Of a stretch of 64,000 nt of DNA, positions 22,805-36,530 are shown piece after piece. The stretch lies in assembly GCA_944472155.2 (NCBI GenBank), contig OX235271.1:39234633-39298632 (forward strand), given 5' to 3'. The stretch is from Trichobilharzia szidati (lineage: Eukaryota; Platyhelminthes; Trematoda; Strigeidida; Schistosomatidae). Both the position numbers and the translations under genes were made by a program. Below the pieces are notes generated by a model, which saw only the letters and a list, made by a program, of their open reading frames with translations, had not been told where the DNA came from and did not search any database. The first letter of the stretch is position 1. The number at the start of each line of letters is the position of its first letter.

Positions 22805-25800
22805 TTCATATACGAGTATTTAACGTCGGGAACCTCTGCCGAATCGGACAACAAGCACCACTAGCAAGAACTCTGGCATCTCGAGCCATGGATGTATGTT
22901 GTGTTTTGGAGGCACGCCCGGCCAACAAGGTGAATCTGCAAAAATTACTTTAAGGGTATCAGTAGACTCCTCAGCTAGTTTGCGAGGACTCACAGTGCAG
23001 GGATATTATTGAGTGTTTGGGCAGGAAAATCATTTCTTGAATGGATCCCAATAGATAATCGTCTGTGAGCGGTTCATCTGGACAGATCCATCAGGAGAAG
23101 GAAGGATGGCGTTACATGCCATTGTCTTTTCTTAGTCTTCACTTGCACCCCAACAGACTGTAGTTCGGATGAACTAAAGGATGACTTTTCCTGAAACTGT
23201 CTAATTTGCTGCATAAAGCAAAACGTTTAGATATAGTTATTTTAGCAGGCGACTTCAGTGCCCAAGTAGGAAAGTTGTGTTGGACTGAGAAGTATGTAGG
23301 TGGTACGTGTGGAGCTCAACGCCGACGAATTTTCAACGGTGATCGTCTTCTACATTTCTGTTTAGATAGTCATCTGTTCCCAGTCAGCACTAACTTTAGG
23401 CACAAAGACAGACATTGTGTAACCTGGTGACCTCCAGGTGGACGCTGGACTCAGATAGACCACATAGTGATAGGGTATCTTTAGTGAGGGTCATTAGAAG
23501 AGAAAACTGCCGCTCCTTCGGGAGCACGTGCATAAACTTCGATCACGCCCTGGTTCGTGCACGCTTATGCTCACGACTAAACGGACAAAAATGGTTGTTG
23601 GCAACGCAGCAGTTACGTCTCCAACTAGTTCGCAACTCTGAGTCTTTATATAAGGAAGAAATAGCGAAACGAGTATCTGAGGTCGACAGCAGGACTCCTC
23701 CTGAGGAAGCCGGGCACAACATACAGTTAGCTGTAGACACAGCTGTAAAGGCTGTTAATAACCTGAAACCTAAAGTTAGTAAGATCCATTGGATTTTTAC
23801 CACCTCATCCAAAATGAATGACGCAAGAAGACTGATTCCGGTGAGCTCCAATTATGATGAGGAGCGAAAGCTACTCAAACGCAAACTAACAAGAAGTCTT
23901 GATGGCAACCGTGAACAGTGGTGGGCAACAAAAGCGAAAGAGGTGGAAAAGGCATCGGCGATAGGTAACACCAAACAACTATTTGGGGTTATAAGGGAAA
24001 CATGTGGTAAAAGACAAGCGATAAGTGAAACAATCTCTGAGAAAAGTAGCACCATAATTAGCTGCTAGAATAGACGACTGGAACGCTGGAAAGAACACTA
24101 TGAGGAGCAGTTTAATTGGCCTACAGCCTCACCTAACTTAACGAACGTCTAACATCTCCCTGAATGCGATATAGACACAGGTTCTCCGTCCCTAAGTGAG
24201 GTTACTAAGGCTGTCACTAGTCTGAAACGAGGCAAAGCAGCAGGACCTGATGGAATGACTTCAGAAGTGTTTAAGTACGGTGGAGACAGTTCCCTGTCTG
24301 CGTTAACTAAGGTACTAGGCAGCGTCTGGAAATCAGAGTAAGTCCCGTCGGGTTGATGTAAGTCATTGGCTATCCCCATATAAAAGCAAGGAGACAAGCT
24401 TCTTGTGATAATCACAGGGAGATTAGCTTGATTAATATGGTATCTAAAGTTCTAGGCTTAATAATCATGCGGAGACTAAGCGGTCCACGGGAGGAACAAA
24501 CACGAGAGAACCAGAGGGTGTTTTGATCATATCTTCACCCTACGACAGACTCTAGAACATAGGCATTCTTGCTGGTGGCGTCCAACAATAGTTATATTTC
24601 TTGACCTACCTGAAGGTGGCATTCGATTTTGTCGACCGAGTGGTGCTCTGGAGATGTTTGTCTGTGAAAGGAATGACGAGAAAATACATTGCACTGATCA
24701 AGGCACTCTACTCGAACTTATGCAGCCAGGTAAGAGCTCACAGCGAGTTGTCATCTGAAGTGGTGACAACTGGTGGTATCCGTTAGGAATGCCCACAGTC
24801 CCCATTTCTACTCAACTTCATCATAGATATACTAATGGATTTAACCCTAAGTGACTTCAGCGACTCAAGGATTACTTTTTACCAGGGGATAATCTCGTTG
24901 ACTTAGAATATGCAGATGATATAGTCCAGCTCCTAGATGAAGACGCTGACGAAATGCAGAGTCTTCTGAAAACCTTGAGGGGCAGCAACCTTCGAATGTT
25001 TGGCATGCGACTCGCTCCCACCGAATGTAAGATGATGTTACAGGACTGGACTACACAGACTCCTAGCTCAGAAATAGGCAGTAAAGTGGTAGACTGTGTT
25101 GACCAGTTCACTTATTTGGGAAGTTGCATCAGCCAGTGTCAACGGGTTGACAGCTGGCAAAATCTCAGCACGGATACTGAAGGCTAGTTTCGCATAGGCC
25201 AGTTTACGCCACCTCTGGTGTAAACGTGATATTCGGCTGGCTGTCGACCAAAGGGTGTGTGTACTGCTCAGTAGTCCACTCCGTCCTCCTTTATGGCTGC
25301 CAGGGAGACATGGCAATTGAAAGTGGAAGATAGGAAAAGGCGATCTATCTTTGATCATAGGTGTCTGCTTTCTATCTTCCGTGTGAAGTGGTATAGTGAA
25401 GTGAGCAATGTTTAGTTCAGGCTTCGAGTGCTAAGTAAGGAGGGAGGGGAAATCAATAGACGAGGCTGTGAAGCTACATCGACTGAGATGGTTAGGACAT
25501 GTGTTACACATCCATGTCGCCTTCCTCGACAGGTAACGTTAGCTGACATAGTGTCAGGTTGGAAAAGAGCCAGTGGTGGTCAAACCAAAACATGGCTTCA
25601 TCAGTCAATAAAATCCACAACAGTTAGCTTAGGCCACGTAGGAAGGTGTAGACTTCCTGACTGGTTGGGGTCCTCTGGACGGTAAACACCAACGAAGGCT
25701 GAAGACAATCGGTGATGTGGCTCAAAATAATCGTTATCAATGGCTGGCGCGGATGCATCCACTCCTTATGACTTATACTACCCAATGAAACTATATTGTT

Positions 25801-25975
25801 CTTCGATATTACTATTCCTTTTGCCTCATATCTCTGTTTACTGTCCCTATTTTGCGTTTCTTCTTACTTTCTTCTTCTTTGGCTTTGTGTGCTAAGTGAA
25901 GTGTGGTGACTCGAAATGCTGCACATTGGCGCAAAGTTCTATGTTGAAACCAGTCAGTCAGTTAGTTGGTTCAGT
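22805..25975 (+). mobile_element. RTE-A LINE, long decayed copy
   Basis: It begins at the endonuclease (FNVGNLCRIGQQAPLARTLA) and continues through ILAGDFSAQVGK (~23233-23270), the linker (23415-24068), RT blocks (YLKVAFDFVDRVVLWRCL near 24605-24660, EYADDIVQL near 24905-24930), TYLGSCISQ, the C-terminal tail, and a 3' end with CAGTCAGTCAGT. Many stops and frameshifts show an old copy. It is not a host gene. Confidence 0.9.
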
Positions 25976-27239
25976 TCTGTTTTCTGGTGGTAAGTTATCT
26001 CTATAATTGTAAAAAACGATCGCAAATGTTTCAGAAAGTGACTTCACGTCTCTTTCAACAAACAACAGCTGATTTTTTAAATGTTCAGGTAATCTTCAAT
26101 GTCCTCAAATAGACTTATCTCACTTTACTGCGTTACTTAAGATTAAGTATTAAAGATAATGAAACTTCTATTCGAAGAGAAGACAAATGACCGCGCTTAA
26201 CGGACATGGAAAGCTGTGTATTTCTTTAAAACGCGTTCGAAGAACCTCTTATCCAAAAACGCAGCTTGAGTACCAACATACATTGAGGAGATCAAAGTGT
26301 AACACAGTTACCTATCAGGGTTCCGTTCTAAAAGTTATTTATCGCCTGTTTTTTAATAAAGAAAAACCAGCAAATATCTGACTGTTTTCTCAAGGATACT
26401 TGCACTGGTATTCTGCAGTGTACCCAAAGTTAGTTTTAGCTTACGGTACCACTTCAGATAACATATTTATTCCTCATTTAATCACTTAGGGTGAGGCGTT
26501 TCACGTTTAAATACACAATCTCAAATTGAAATTATCTTAACAAAATTGAGATATATAAGAAAGGTTGAGTCTTTATACTTTTGTGCCATTATAATAAAGC
26601 TGTCAAAATTTTTGGGTCTTCCTGTAAGTCAGCTTCACATATATCACTGATAGAAATAAATTCCAGTAGCAGGATAACTAAGTGAATGTCAAAAAGGAAC
26701 GAAAGATTATGTAACTGAAGAAGTTGTTAACCTTTACTCATAACTTTTGAATCCGTGCCAATAGCCTCTTATCACACAACATAGTGATGACAGAAATATG
26801 GATTGCTTAAACAAACTTTAGGAGCAGTCTATTCCTATTTACACATTATAAAGACATCAGAACTTAAACTAATCCGTACGTTAGAGTGATAAAAAATATC
26901 TAAGTATGTCTACTTTGTTGAGAAATCATAAACCAGAAATTAGCTTTTGTTTCTAGAACTGGTATCTAGATTTTACTCTTTGTTTCCTTGTAAATGTGAT
27001 CCTAGTGACTACTAATTGCATTTGTGTCTTGAGCACTGAAATTTCAAGTGGGCTGCTATTACGTCAGTAGTAGTCGATAGCGTCTATTTTCATTATTTTC
27101 CTCAGCAGAAATATAACAGCCTTAGGGGTTACCTAAGTGATTATGGTATCATCTCAGTAAATTGTGTTTGAAGAGTTATCCAGCGGATAATACTGTTTCG
27201 GTATGTGATATATCTGGCAAACAAATTGATGTGGAATGA
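25976..27239. other. Unassigned AT-rich sequence
   Basis: Over 1.2 kb without a recognisable exon or repeat. The open stretch at 26187-26381 has no motif. Confidence 0.4.
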
Positions 27240-27540
27240 CCTAACTACTGCCTACAAGATTACAAAAGGCCGGAATCACCCAAACAAAGGTATTATGCCG
27301 TTAAGTTGCTACCGGCTTCCTTGTGGCAATCTGTGAAATATTGCGCATTAAACAGCAAGAAGCCAAATCCTCCTCCAATCCTTCTCCTCTCAAGTTTCCA
27401 GCCCCTGGAACTCCTAATCAGTAGCTCTGCTACCACAGAGCATGCCGAAAGATTCATGCGGAGTCTGGATAATCACACAGAAACACAATGGCTACATCCA
27501 AATGGTCTGTCCACTTAAAACTGACACGCCATACTATTTA
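27240..27540 (+). mobile_element. CR1-like LINE C-terminal tail remnant
   Basis: Shifted frames give a FSSQVSSPWNS-type block (compare SHRVVNGWNSLP at about 41003-41040) followed by AERFMRSLDNH. This is the layout of the C-terminal end of CR1/jockey LINEs. It is strongly decayed. Confidence 0.45.
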
Positions 27541-27749
27541 TGACTATACATCTAAAACTCGCCCCTTAAAACTGTAGATTCATCCTTCTCTCACCATTCA
27601 AACCACCCTACCCATTCCTTCACTTGTTCCATAATTATTACTCTGATCATTTTTATTCACTTATTTAAACAGTTGTATTATCTGTCTCTTTGTGTTTTCC
27701 TTTTTAAGTCTGCGCAATGTGTTAGTTGTATCTATTGTCATGATTACTG

Positions 27750-27940
27750 TCTCTCCTATCGGCCGCACTTGACGACTTACAGGCAACACTATCAACTCCA
27801 TTCAAATCAGCAACACGGTTTTAGAACACCACCTAGTACAAACCTCACACATTCAATCCCCTCGCCAGTTTCTTTAGGGTCAACCAAGGCCACAGCAGTA
27901 AAAAGTTTACCAGTAATTGATTTTACTTACATTAACTAGT
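27750..27940 (+). mobile_element. CR1-like LINE RT fragment
   Basis: The translation contains YRQHYQLHSNQQHGFR, the conserved HGFR block of CR1/jockey reverse transcriptases, then STNLTHSI and a decayed PVIDFTYIN. A short isolated fragment. Confidence 0.5.
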
Positions 27941-28497
27941 GAAAATAACACTGAATATTTGACCCACTCCTTTGAGACAAAGATATTCAGTTGAGTCCTT
28001 GTCTTTTAAGTTGGCACGTGTTGCCAGACTTTGAAGAGCCACTATAATATAATATATAATAATGTAGCTTCTGCTGACCTTCCAATACTCAGGTGCAACC
28101 TGTGAAGTTCTGGATGATTATGTGAGAACGAGTTAATCACGGGCGATAATCTTTTGTGCACGAATGGGGACAAATATAACCTCAGTAATAACCCCTAATG
28201 CATGAAGAGGTATCGGAAGTGAGTCGGTTATTCCGGTTATTCTTTGTTATTATTCAAGTGAGTATAGTTGTACAAGCATAATTCACTTCTAGTCAGTGGA
28301 TCTATGATTTTGATATCATTTTTGTTAAGTGTATCTGAATTTGATACAACTGCTTACGTTTTGCTTTTTTATTGTTGTTGTCGCTTGTTGCCCTTCCTGT
28401 TGTGAATAATTTTCCTTTGCTGTTGTTGTTCTGATTGTTTTATTCCCCGTTTTCCTGGTTTCAAGGGGAGGAACCCACAAGGTCGCTTCTCTCTAAA
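27941..28497. other. Unassigned sequence before RTE-B
   Basis: It may include part of the RTE-B 5' leader at its right end. Nothing else is recognised. Confidence 0.35.
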
Positions 28498-31400
28498 CTA
28501 TATTTTAATGTAACAACCCCTTTCTCAGGCGTGAGGCTAGCAACCCCACTCTGTAAACAAAGTTGCTACAGAAACGTCAGCACGATGAAACTCCTTGCGC
28601 CAAAAGGAAAAGTCCGTGTGAGGACATGGAATGTCAGCACCATGTACGAGATTGGCAAAGCTTCCCAGATTGCAACGAGACGAAAAGATACGGAATTCAA
28701 GTACTGGGAATATGTGAAAGCAGATGGAACGGGAATGGACTCATCAAATTGTCAATGGGAGAGTCAGTGATCTACTCCGGTCACCCACAGGATGACCACA
28801 TGCACACCGAGGGCGTGGCTATCATGATGTCATCAACGGCAACGAAGGCCCTGATGCAATGGGAGGCGATCTCGCCCAGGATAATGACCACCAGATTCAA
28901 CTCCAAAGGAAGGAAAGTGTCAGTTATACAATGCTATGCACCGACAAACAACGCAGACCTCGAAAAGAAAGAAGAATTCTACAGACAACTACAGGCAACA
29001 ATGGACAGTACTCCAGTTGGTGACATTAAAATACTAATGGGAGACATGAACGCCAAACTGGGATCAGACAACACAGGAAGGGAACTCACCATGGGTAAAG
29101 AAGCCCTCGGAGAGATGAATGAAAATGGAGAACTCTTCGCCGACTTCTGCGCCTCAGTGAACTAGTGATAGGTAGCAGCGTATGCAAACACAAGGATATC
29201 CACAAGGCCACATGGGTGTCACCAGATGGGCGAACCAAAAACCAAATTGACTTCATCTCGATGCTGCTCAAGGAAGTGGAGGCGCAGCCTACTGGACACA
29301 AAAGTAAGAAGAGGAGCAGACGTTGGCTCAGACCACTATCTCGTACAAGGGAAATCCAAATCGAATTAAAAGCTTTCAGAGAAGCAGGAGCTGCAGATAG
29401 ACCACAAACCAAGTTCAACACTCAAAAACTGAAGGACCGGGACAAAAGGACATCTTCACTGCAAGCATAAAGGAAAAGCCGAGACACAAATCAAAACTAG
29501 CGAAGAGGTCAGCGTCGAAGAGTACTGGAACAACTTGAAAACAGTTAGGAGTCAAACTTGCATGGAAGTTCTAGGCAGAAAGAAGAGACAGGACAAACAG
29601 TGGCTCACTATGGACACTTGGAGACTAATAGAAGAAAGAACGATGGTGAAACAAAAGACTCTCCAGTGCATCAACGAACAACAAAAACAGTAGCTGAGTG
29701 CAAGCTGCAATACACTGAACAAAGGAGTAAAGAAGAGTGCCAGGCAAGACAAAAGAAAATATTACGAAGCCATGGCAAGGGAAGCAGAGCAAGCTGCAGT
29801 GCAGGCAAAGGAGACCTCACAACACTCTACCAAACAACTAGGTACCTATCGGGGAAAGTTTGACACAAATTAAGCCAGTGAAGGATGCCAATGGAAAGTC
29901 AATCACTGAAGAAGTGGAACAAAGGAAACAGTGGCCTGAACACTTCAAAAGACTACTAAACCGACCGCCACCTACAACGCGCCAAACAATACCAACAACG
30001 GAAGCAGAATTACCAGCGAACACCAACCCCCTGACGAGAACATAAGTCCTGAAGGCAATCAAAATGCTAAAAGCTGGAAAAGCGGCAGGACCAGATGGAA
30101 TCCCAGCAGAAGCATTGAAAACGGACCCAGAGACAACAGCGGACTTGATGGCGCCATTACTGGAGAAGGTGTGGAAAGAAGGCAAAGTACCTGAAGATTG
30201 GAAGAAGGGATACTTATTCAAACTACCAAAGAAAGGACAATTAAGTCAATGCAAGAACTGGCGCGAAATTATGCTCCTGCCCATCGCAAGCAAAATACTG
30301 AGCCGCATCATCCTGGAGAGAATCAAACATGCACTGGATGAAAAACTTCGACCGGAACAGGCTGGATTCAGGAGAAACAAGTCATGCATTGATCAGATCG
30401 CCACACTACGGTTCATCATTGAACAGAGTTTGAAATGGTAGTCACCCCTCTATCTCAACTTCAGCGACTTTGGAAAGGCCTTCGACAGCGTCGATCGAGA
30501 GGTAATTTGGGAACTACTTCGCTACTACGGGGTGCCACCGACAATTATACATCTCATCCAACAGCTGTACGACAATGCTGCATGCTAAGTAATCCACAAC
30601 GGGAAACTTACGGAACCCTTCGAAGTGAAGACAGGAGTAAGACGAGCTAGCTGACTACTTTCGCCAATGATTTTCCTGATTTCCGTAGATTGGATAATGC
30701 GACAGACGGCGGGCAATGAGGAAACAGGCATAAAATGGACTCACACAAAAAACCAACTTGGAGGATCTGGACTTCGCCGATGATGACATATGTCTGATTT
30801 CCCACAAACTGGAAGATATGCAAGCGAAAAGCAACAAATTAGCAGAAGAAGCATCAAAGATAGGACTTCAGGTGAACATAGAGAAAACAGAGGTAATGAA
30901 GATTCCTGGCCAACACCAACAGCAACAACAACAATAACAGACAACAATCGGCCAGCATAAATGGAAGGAACCTGAAAGAAACAACCTCTTTTACCTACCT
31001 ACATGGGAAACATCGTTTCAACTACAGGCGGATGGAACTGAAGAGGATATCAAAGCGAGGATCATCGGGAAAGAAAGTCAAGCTTTCATTACTCTCAAGT
31101 CTGTGTGGAGGTAAACAGCAATCAGCATGAGAAATAAGATACGGATTTTCAACTCCTATGTGAATTCAGTGCTACTTTATGGATCAGAGACTTGGCACGT
31201 CTTGAAGAGCATCTCAAACAAACTACAGACCTTCATTAACAGTTGTCTTCGCTCAATACTCAAGATCAGATAGCCGGTTAGAAAAGATCAGCGGCAGGGA
31301 TGAATCTCTGGCAATGAGCGAACCAACCGAGCGGGAACGGATTGTGCAACAAATAGGCAGGAAGAAATGGAGATGGATTGACTGGCCATACTCTGAGGAA

Positions 31401-31635
31401 ACAAACCATCAAGTGACATCACTAGACAAGCCATTGCTCGAGTGGAACCCGAAATGGAAGCGGCGAGTTGATCGTCAATGAGAGGGTGACTTGGAGGAGG
31501 TCATGTGAAGAGGAGATGAAAGCATGTGGGCAGACTTGGAGCCAGGTGGAAACTCTAGCAAAGAATCGAACGCAGTGGAGACGCACGGCTGAAACCCTAT
31601 GTTCCTCTAGGAATTAAAGGAAATAGTAATAATAA
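28498..31635 (+). mobile_element. RTE-B LINE, nearly full-length, decayed
   Basis: The 5' leader (GCGTGAGGCTAGCAACCCC at ~28530) is followed by the AP-endonuclease (28563-29165, with LGICESRW, QCYAPTNN and ILMGDMNAKLG). Further pieces in other frames follow (29165-29470, 29558-29863, 29860-30045), then RT (30064-30441, AGKAAGPDGIPAEALK, QAGFRRNKSC), FADD remnants near 30772 and the C-terminal tail to a (TAA)n end. The endonuclease is interrupted at the same two places as in the 13432-16500 copy. Confidence 0.9.
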
Positions 31636-32434
31636 TTCAATTCCATCTTAAAAGTGGTTTCCAAGACATCTACTGCTACTTGACATTGTTGCCATAGTAA
31701 TATGGTTAGAGGAGTCGGATAGTTGTTTCCACTGCCAATGATTCAGGATTCGTTTCTATATCTACCCCTCACTACTTGTTTGATGTCACACGCGGTTTAT
31801 GAAATAAGCGGATAAATGAAGAGGTTACTTTATTTCTTTACTATTATACTGCATCATCGGCGAGAACTCATGTTCCTGTGCGAGGGTTGCTTTGCTAAGA
31901 CTATTTTGCAATAGTAGTATGGCATAAAATGATAATAAACACGTATTTTTTTCAATACTACGTACGTAAGCATTTTATAGTCCACTAACGTATACTGCAC
32001 AAGCCTGAATTCTGGGTTATCAAAGTGAAAAAATATAGAAATCGGGTTATGTTTTATATATATGTATGCACCTACATTAAGGGATCAGCACCGATTAAGT
32101 GAGCCAGGACAGAGATTACCAGGGTCTTAACTGAGCGAAAAACATGAGTGGTTACTTGGCAGGCTGCATTCATGTTTATACGAAAGTTAAAATGTGGAAC
32201 CTGTTAATTGACCTGTTAATCTTTATAATAGTGATGCATAAGTAGATTATGTATGTTCTAAAATATCCAGCCATATGTCAGAGAAGAAATATTTAGAAGT
32301 CTCATGATTTTTCTGCTGGCGGTGTGTGAATCTCATAGTCGAGGCGTCCATTATTTCAGTCCAGCATTCTACACTGCTTGTTTCACAAACAGCTAAGCGT
32401 TATAATTACTTAAGTTTTTGACCATGTGAAGCTA
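31636..32434. other. Unassigned sequence
   Basis: AT-rich. No exon or repeat recognised. Confidence 0.35.
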
Positions 32435-32562
32435 CGTCCCCTTCACCGGGCCTACTACTGGCTGAATGAGGTAAAGGAGTTCGGTGGTCGGGAACCGAAC
32501 TCCAGACCACACGCGTGGTTGGCGAGCATTCTACCACTTTGCCACCGACACACGTTAAATGC
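32435..32562 (-). mobile_element. SINE-1 tRNA-like head fragment
   Basis: In minus sense the head starts TGTGTCGGTGGCAAAGTGG and has a B-box remnant (GGAGTTCGGTTCCCG). The body stops soon after, so the 3' half is missing. Confidence 0.65.
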
Positions 32563-32829
32563 AAATGCACCATCTCAATTTTACCCCAAGCATGACCCCT
32601 CAACTCTGGACTTAGTACCAATATACGGTGGATATGCGTCTTTCGCCATTTGGCAGCATCGTCTACACAGTCATTGCTTCTACTTCTGAGATTTACGAAT
32701 TCATCCAAAAGCCAACAACTCGTCCGCACATCTGGAAAGCATACGAGGTAGCAGATAGGAACTCAGCAAATCTGTTTGGTTAGTTAATATAGATGGTACT
32801 GTCTAAGAGGATCGGGTGATTTCTAGAAA

Positions 32830-34274
32830 TAAGTGAGATTTTATCTTTTTCTACTCTTCGGAAGCCGCCGTATAAATTACTTCATACAAGTAATAAAGTG
32901 GGGAGTTTGCTCGACGAAAAGGTTTACGAGATCAGCTTTCTCTAAAAAGGAGAAGTTTTGGGGAGATTCTCGAAAAATCCGGGACCTTAGTAAGTATACG
33001 ACGAATAAAGGTCCCACATAAAACGTAGGGTTAATAGAAGCTTACTTCAAATTGAAGTATGCATTGATGTTGCCTAGTAAGATAATGAAAACCTCGCAGC
33101 TCTTCGATCCAGATCAGAAAACACAACCACGCCCAAATCATCCACCTGATCCACGAATTTTACCCACTATGTGTAAACCAGTGGTGTACCAGTACTCATG
33201 AAAAATAAGAGTGAGACGGTCGAATTAGATAGAAAGGGGACCGGAGACTTTTCTAAACACTCCTGTAATGTGTACTCGCTTGATCATGACTCCTGGGGGT
33301 CTAGTGACGTCACTTTCACCATATATGTCCCCAATAATGTTAGGTTATAGAGTGGTTCTTAAACTGTTATCTAGACTGAAGAAACGTAAGCCACTAGGGT
33401 CTGAAGGACTTCACTGTGGACTCATTCTTCTTAGATGATGTAATATAATACCGACTAAGGGGATTTCTTAGATGTATCTAACCCAGGCAAGGCTACCTAG
33501 GGAGTGGATAGGTACAGTTATAAGCCTCACCTTCAAAGGAGGAGGAAGGCGATTGGTGCCAAATTACTGGACCGTAAGCCTGATTTACCTTGTAGCAAAT
33601 ATAAGGAGCTTTAAGGAGCCAACATTCGGTTTATCTGAATGAAAACGGTTTACTGGCGAAGCAGCAGCTTGGATTCTTACCAGGTTGTTTCTGCAAAACA
33701 AACTTATTGTTACATAGGGGGAAATCGTGGTGAAAATATAGCTTCCATAGACCTTAGTAAGGTATTAGATAGAGCTACATTCAGGCCTGTGTAGTAAACC
33801 AAAACGGTTTGGATTAGACCGGTGCCAAAGTGATTGGCTTAAGGAATACCCACTATGTGGAAGCCAAATGGTAAGAATAAGTGGAGCACTGCCTTAGTGG
33901 AAACCTGTGACTAGTGTAGCATGACAAAGTATCATTCTGAGCCCACTGCTATTCATATCATACGTGAAGGAATTGCCGGAAATTTTATTCCGTCTTCATT
34001 ATTACTCGCGGACGACAGTAATATCTGAGGAATTGTAAATAGCAGTGATGGCGGGTCAACCCTACAGAGTGACCTTGGTAAGTTACCTGAGCTATCCAAC
34101 CTACGGTTTTCGGAAACAAATGCCGTAAGAGGAGGGCGGTAATACACCTAGGCCAGAAGTCATACATATCGTACATCTTGGAAAATAAAGAATCGCCACA
34201 TACTGACAACATGAATTACTGTGAGCAGTGACTTGAAAACAGCCGCAGATTTTGACACAGCTAAGACTGCCTAA
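32830..34274 (+). mobile_element. CR1-like LINE, decayed copy 1
   Basis: Broken frames give a linker (SKKEKFWGDSRKIRDL), a SRLKKRKPLGSEGLHCG block, LPREW, an NYW-VSL block and a RT end with LADDS near 34003-34017. It breaks off near SDLKTAADFDTAKT-type remnants at ~34260. Gene order and motifs fit the CR1/jockey group, different from RTE. Stops are numerous. Confidence 0.7.
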
Positions 34275-35233
34275 ACATAGCCGGCCCATTGGCCACCATC
34301 TTCAAGTTATCTCCTAAATGGAGTGTTACGGCATGGCTGGAAAGACGCCATAGTAACTGTCATTCACAAAGGAAGATCAAGACAAAGTCCTCCAAGTTTA
34401 AGGCCTATTAGTCCTACCAGCAATTTTTTCGAGACACTGGAAAGAATCATCAAGCAAAGTACCAGGGCATGTCTGGAAATCAACAATTTGTTATCCAGAA
34501 CACAGCATGGCTTCCGAGGAAACCTCTCATGCAAGAGAAAGCTGGGTCAAGTCAAGGGACAACAGAAGACCAGTTGACGCCATCTTTGTAGACTTCAGAA
34601 AAGCCTTAGATAAAGTTCCTCACAAGAGACTACTCATAAAGTTGCAAAGTCTTGGTATCGAAGGCAGGTTACTAAACTGGATCAGAGAATTCCCCATAGA
34701 TAGGAGGCAGAGGGTTAGGATCAACTCGAAACTCTCATCCTGGATAACAGTGCTTAGTGGATTGCCACAAGGCACGGTACTCGAACCTCTCCTACTTATT
34801 TGTGTATCAATGAGTTATCTCTGCTCACTGGTTTCCAAATGATACTATGTGCAGATGGTTTAAAATTCTGGAGAGAGCTCAAGGGCGACAGTGATATGCT
34901 CGCGTTGCAAGAAGACATCAACAAATTTGTAGAATGGTCCAGAGGATGGATGCTCCAGATCATTGGAGCTAAATGCTCAGCCATGCGCACCTGACACGCA
35001 AACATCAGGCCCTACGAACTAGAGGGAGTGAAACTCGCATCATTCCAGACTCATTTGGATTTAGGTATCATAGTAATTCACGACTTGAAAACAACAGCAC
35101 GATGTCTCACGGTGGCTGCACGTAGTTACAGATCCTTAATGGCAATTCGCAGAGCCTTTACTAGAATCACTAGAGATATGTTCACCTCCTTATATACATC
35201 TCTGCTGAGGTCAAGACTAGTGTAGTGGTAAAT
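34275..35233 (+). mobile_element. CR1-like LINE, decayed copy 2 (host of the LTR element)
   Basis: RT blocks are well visible: GWKDAIVTVIHKG, SLRPISPTSNFFE, HGFRGNLSC, IFVDFRKALDKVPHKRLL, SGLPQGTVLEPL. The catalytic motif reads CADG instead of the usual ADD, so RT is dead. The sequence is interrupted at 35233 by the LTR element. A CR1 C-terminal tail resumes downstream near 40445. Confidence 0.8.
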
Positions 35234-35627
35234 TGTTAATCGCGAAAGATAGATAGACTATATGATAGACAGTTAATCAATATGATGTGACCTTCTTGTC
35301 GCGATTATTGGTCAATTTATTGTAACTCTCACCACGTGATGTCACCTTGAATGTTCCTTTTTGTCTGTCACTCTATTTGTGTATACATGTAATTAATTGA
35401 CTGTTCATTTTGTCCGTACCCTCAATACTGTTCGGTACGTTTTTGTCCTTTTTTGTAATGACAGTGGATTTGTACATTTTTCTTGGTGTAATTGTATGAT
35501 TTATTTTATGTTTTAGAAACAGATAAAGTTTAAGTCAAGTCATTCTGTTTTAACTATAGTTAAGCCCAGACTCTGTATCGTCAGTATTGAGGAAGGACTA
35601 AATCTGTAGGACAAAAATAATCCTACA
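35234..35627 (+). repeat. 5' LTR
   Basis: 394 bases, TG...CA ends. Read base by base against 39701-40094 I find two substitutions (near LTR positions 13 and ~341). Confidence 0.93.
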
Positions 35628-35642
35628 AAGTTTCGAACAGTT

Positions 35643-36530
35643 ATGGCAGACGAAAGTTATGAAACTATGCCGTCGTTAACTCCACAGTTAGAAAAGAGTA
35701 ATGAAGCTAATTTCACTGGAAGCAACGAGAATAAATTACACTATATGGTAGAATTGGAGCTAGCGAAGTTGCGCATAGTCCGAAAAGAGAAAGAAATGGA
35801 ATTAGAAAGATTACGACAAGGAAGTCGCGAATGTTCTGGTCACAACAAATCGCCTCACAAACCTTCTACTTCTCATAAAGTCGCTGTATCTCTTATCGAT
35901 GAGTTCGCCAGAGGCATATCTAATTTTATGGACATGTTTAAAAGATTTCAATATTTTAAGAAGGATACCGATGAACTTGAGTGTTGGATCAATAAAAAAC
36001 TGCAAACATATGCAAATGAGGATTTTAAAGAACTCAGTAATCTTCAGCTGAAAAAACAGAAACATCAAGAGTTTGAGTTCGAAGTAGCAGTTCATGCTGA
36101 AACACTGTCAGCTCTGGATTCTGCGGGAGAAGAAATCATTGGTCAAGGACACTACGCAACAGATATTATCAAAAACCGTCTTGAAGAATTGCATGCCCTG
36201 TTGGAAAGACTTATGGCTATTTTCAGAGAAAAATCACGTCTTATTAACCTAACGCTTAAATTTGTCCAGTTTTTACGCCAAGTCGACGAGATACTTTTCT
36301 GGATACGTGAAAAAGAAACTTACGTAACATCAGAGGATTTAGGTCAAGACTTGGAACATGCTGAGACACTTCAAAAAGGGTTTAATGAGTTTACAAGAGA
36401 TCTCGAGAATCAAGAAAGTCGTGCAGAAGACATCTATCGGAAGGCAGATGAACTTTTAAAAGAGAAATTTCCTGAGGATGCCCTAGTCATGGAAAAGTCC
36501 AGACAGGTCCGGGAGCTGCAGAACGTCTGA
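35643..36530 (+). pseudogene. Chimeric ORF part 1: gag-like leader fused to alpha-spectrin repeats 1-2
   Basis: A 295-codon frame opens 16 bases after the 5' LTR. Residues 1-~101 are charged and gag-like (MADESYETMPSLTPQLEK, then a Lys/Glu-rich helix) with no host-gene match I recognise. From about residue 102 (FQYFKKDTDELECWI) the sequence is alpha-spectrin, with repeat 1, then repeat 2 starting FVQFLRQVDEILFWI. The switch lies at a KRFQYF stretch that could serve both parents, which suggests template switching at microhomology. The frame ends at a stop near 36530, caused by a frameshift near 36508-36520, not by the spectrin sequence itself. Confidence 0.85.

Noticed and set aside
23415..24068. 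217-codon ORF as a novel gene
   Set aside because: It matches the linker region of the RTE-A protein and sits in a decayed full-length copy.
35628..35642. Primer-binding site after the 5' LTR
   Set aside because: No TGG-starting tRNA complement is visible in these few bases before the Met codon.
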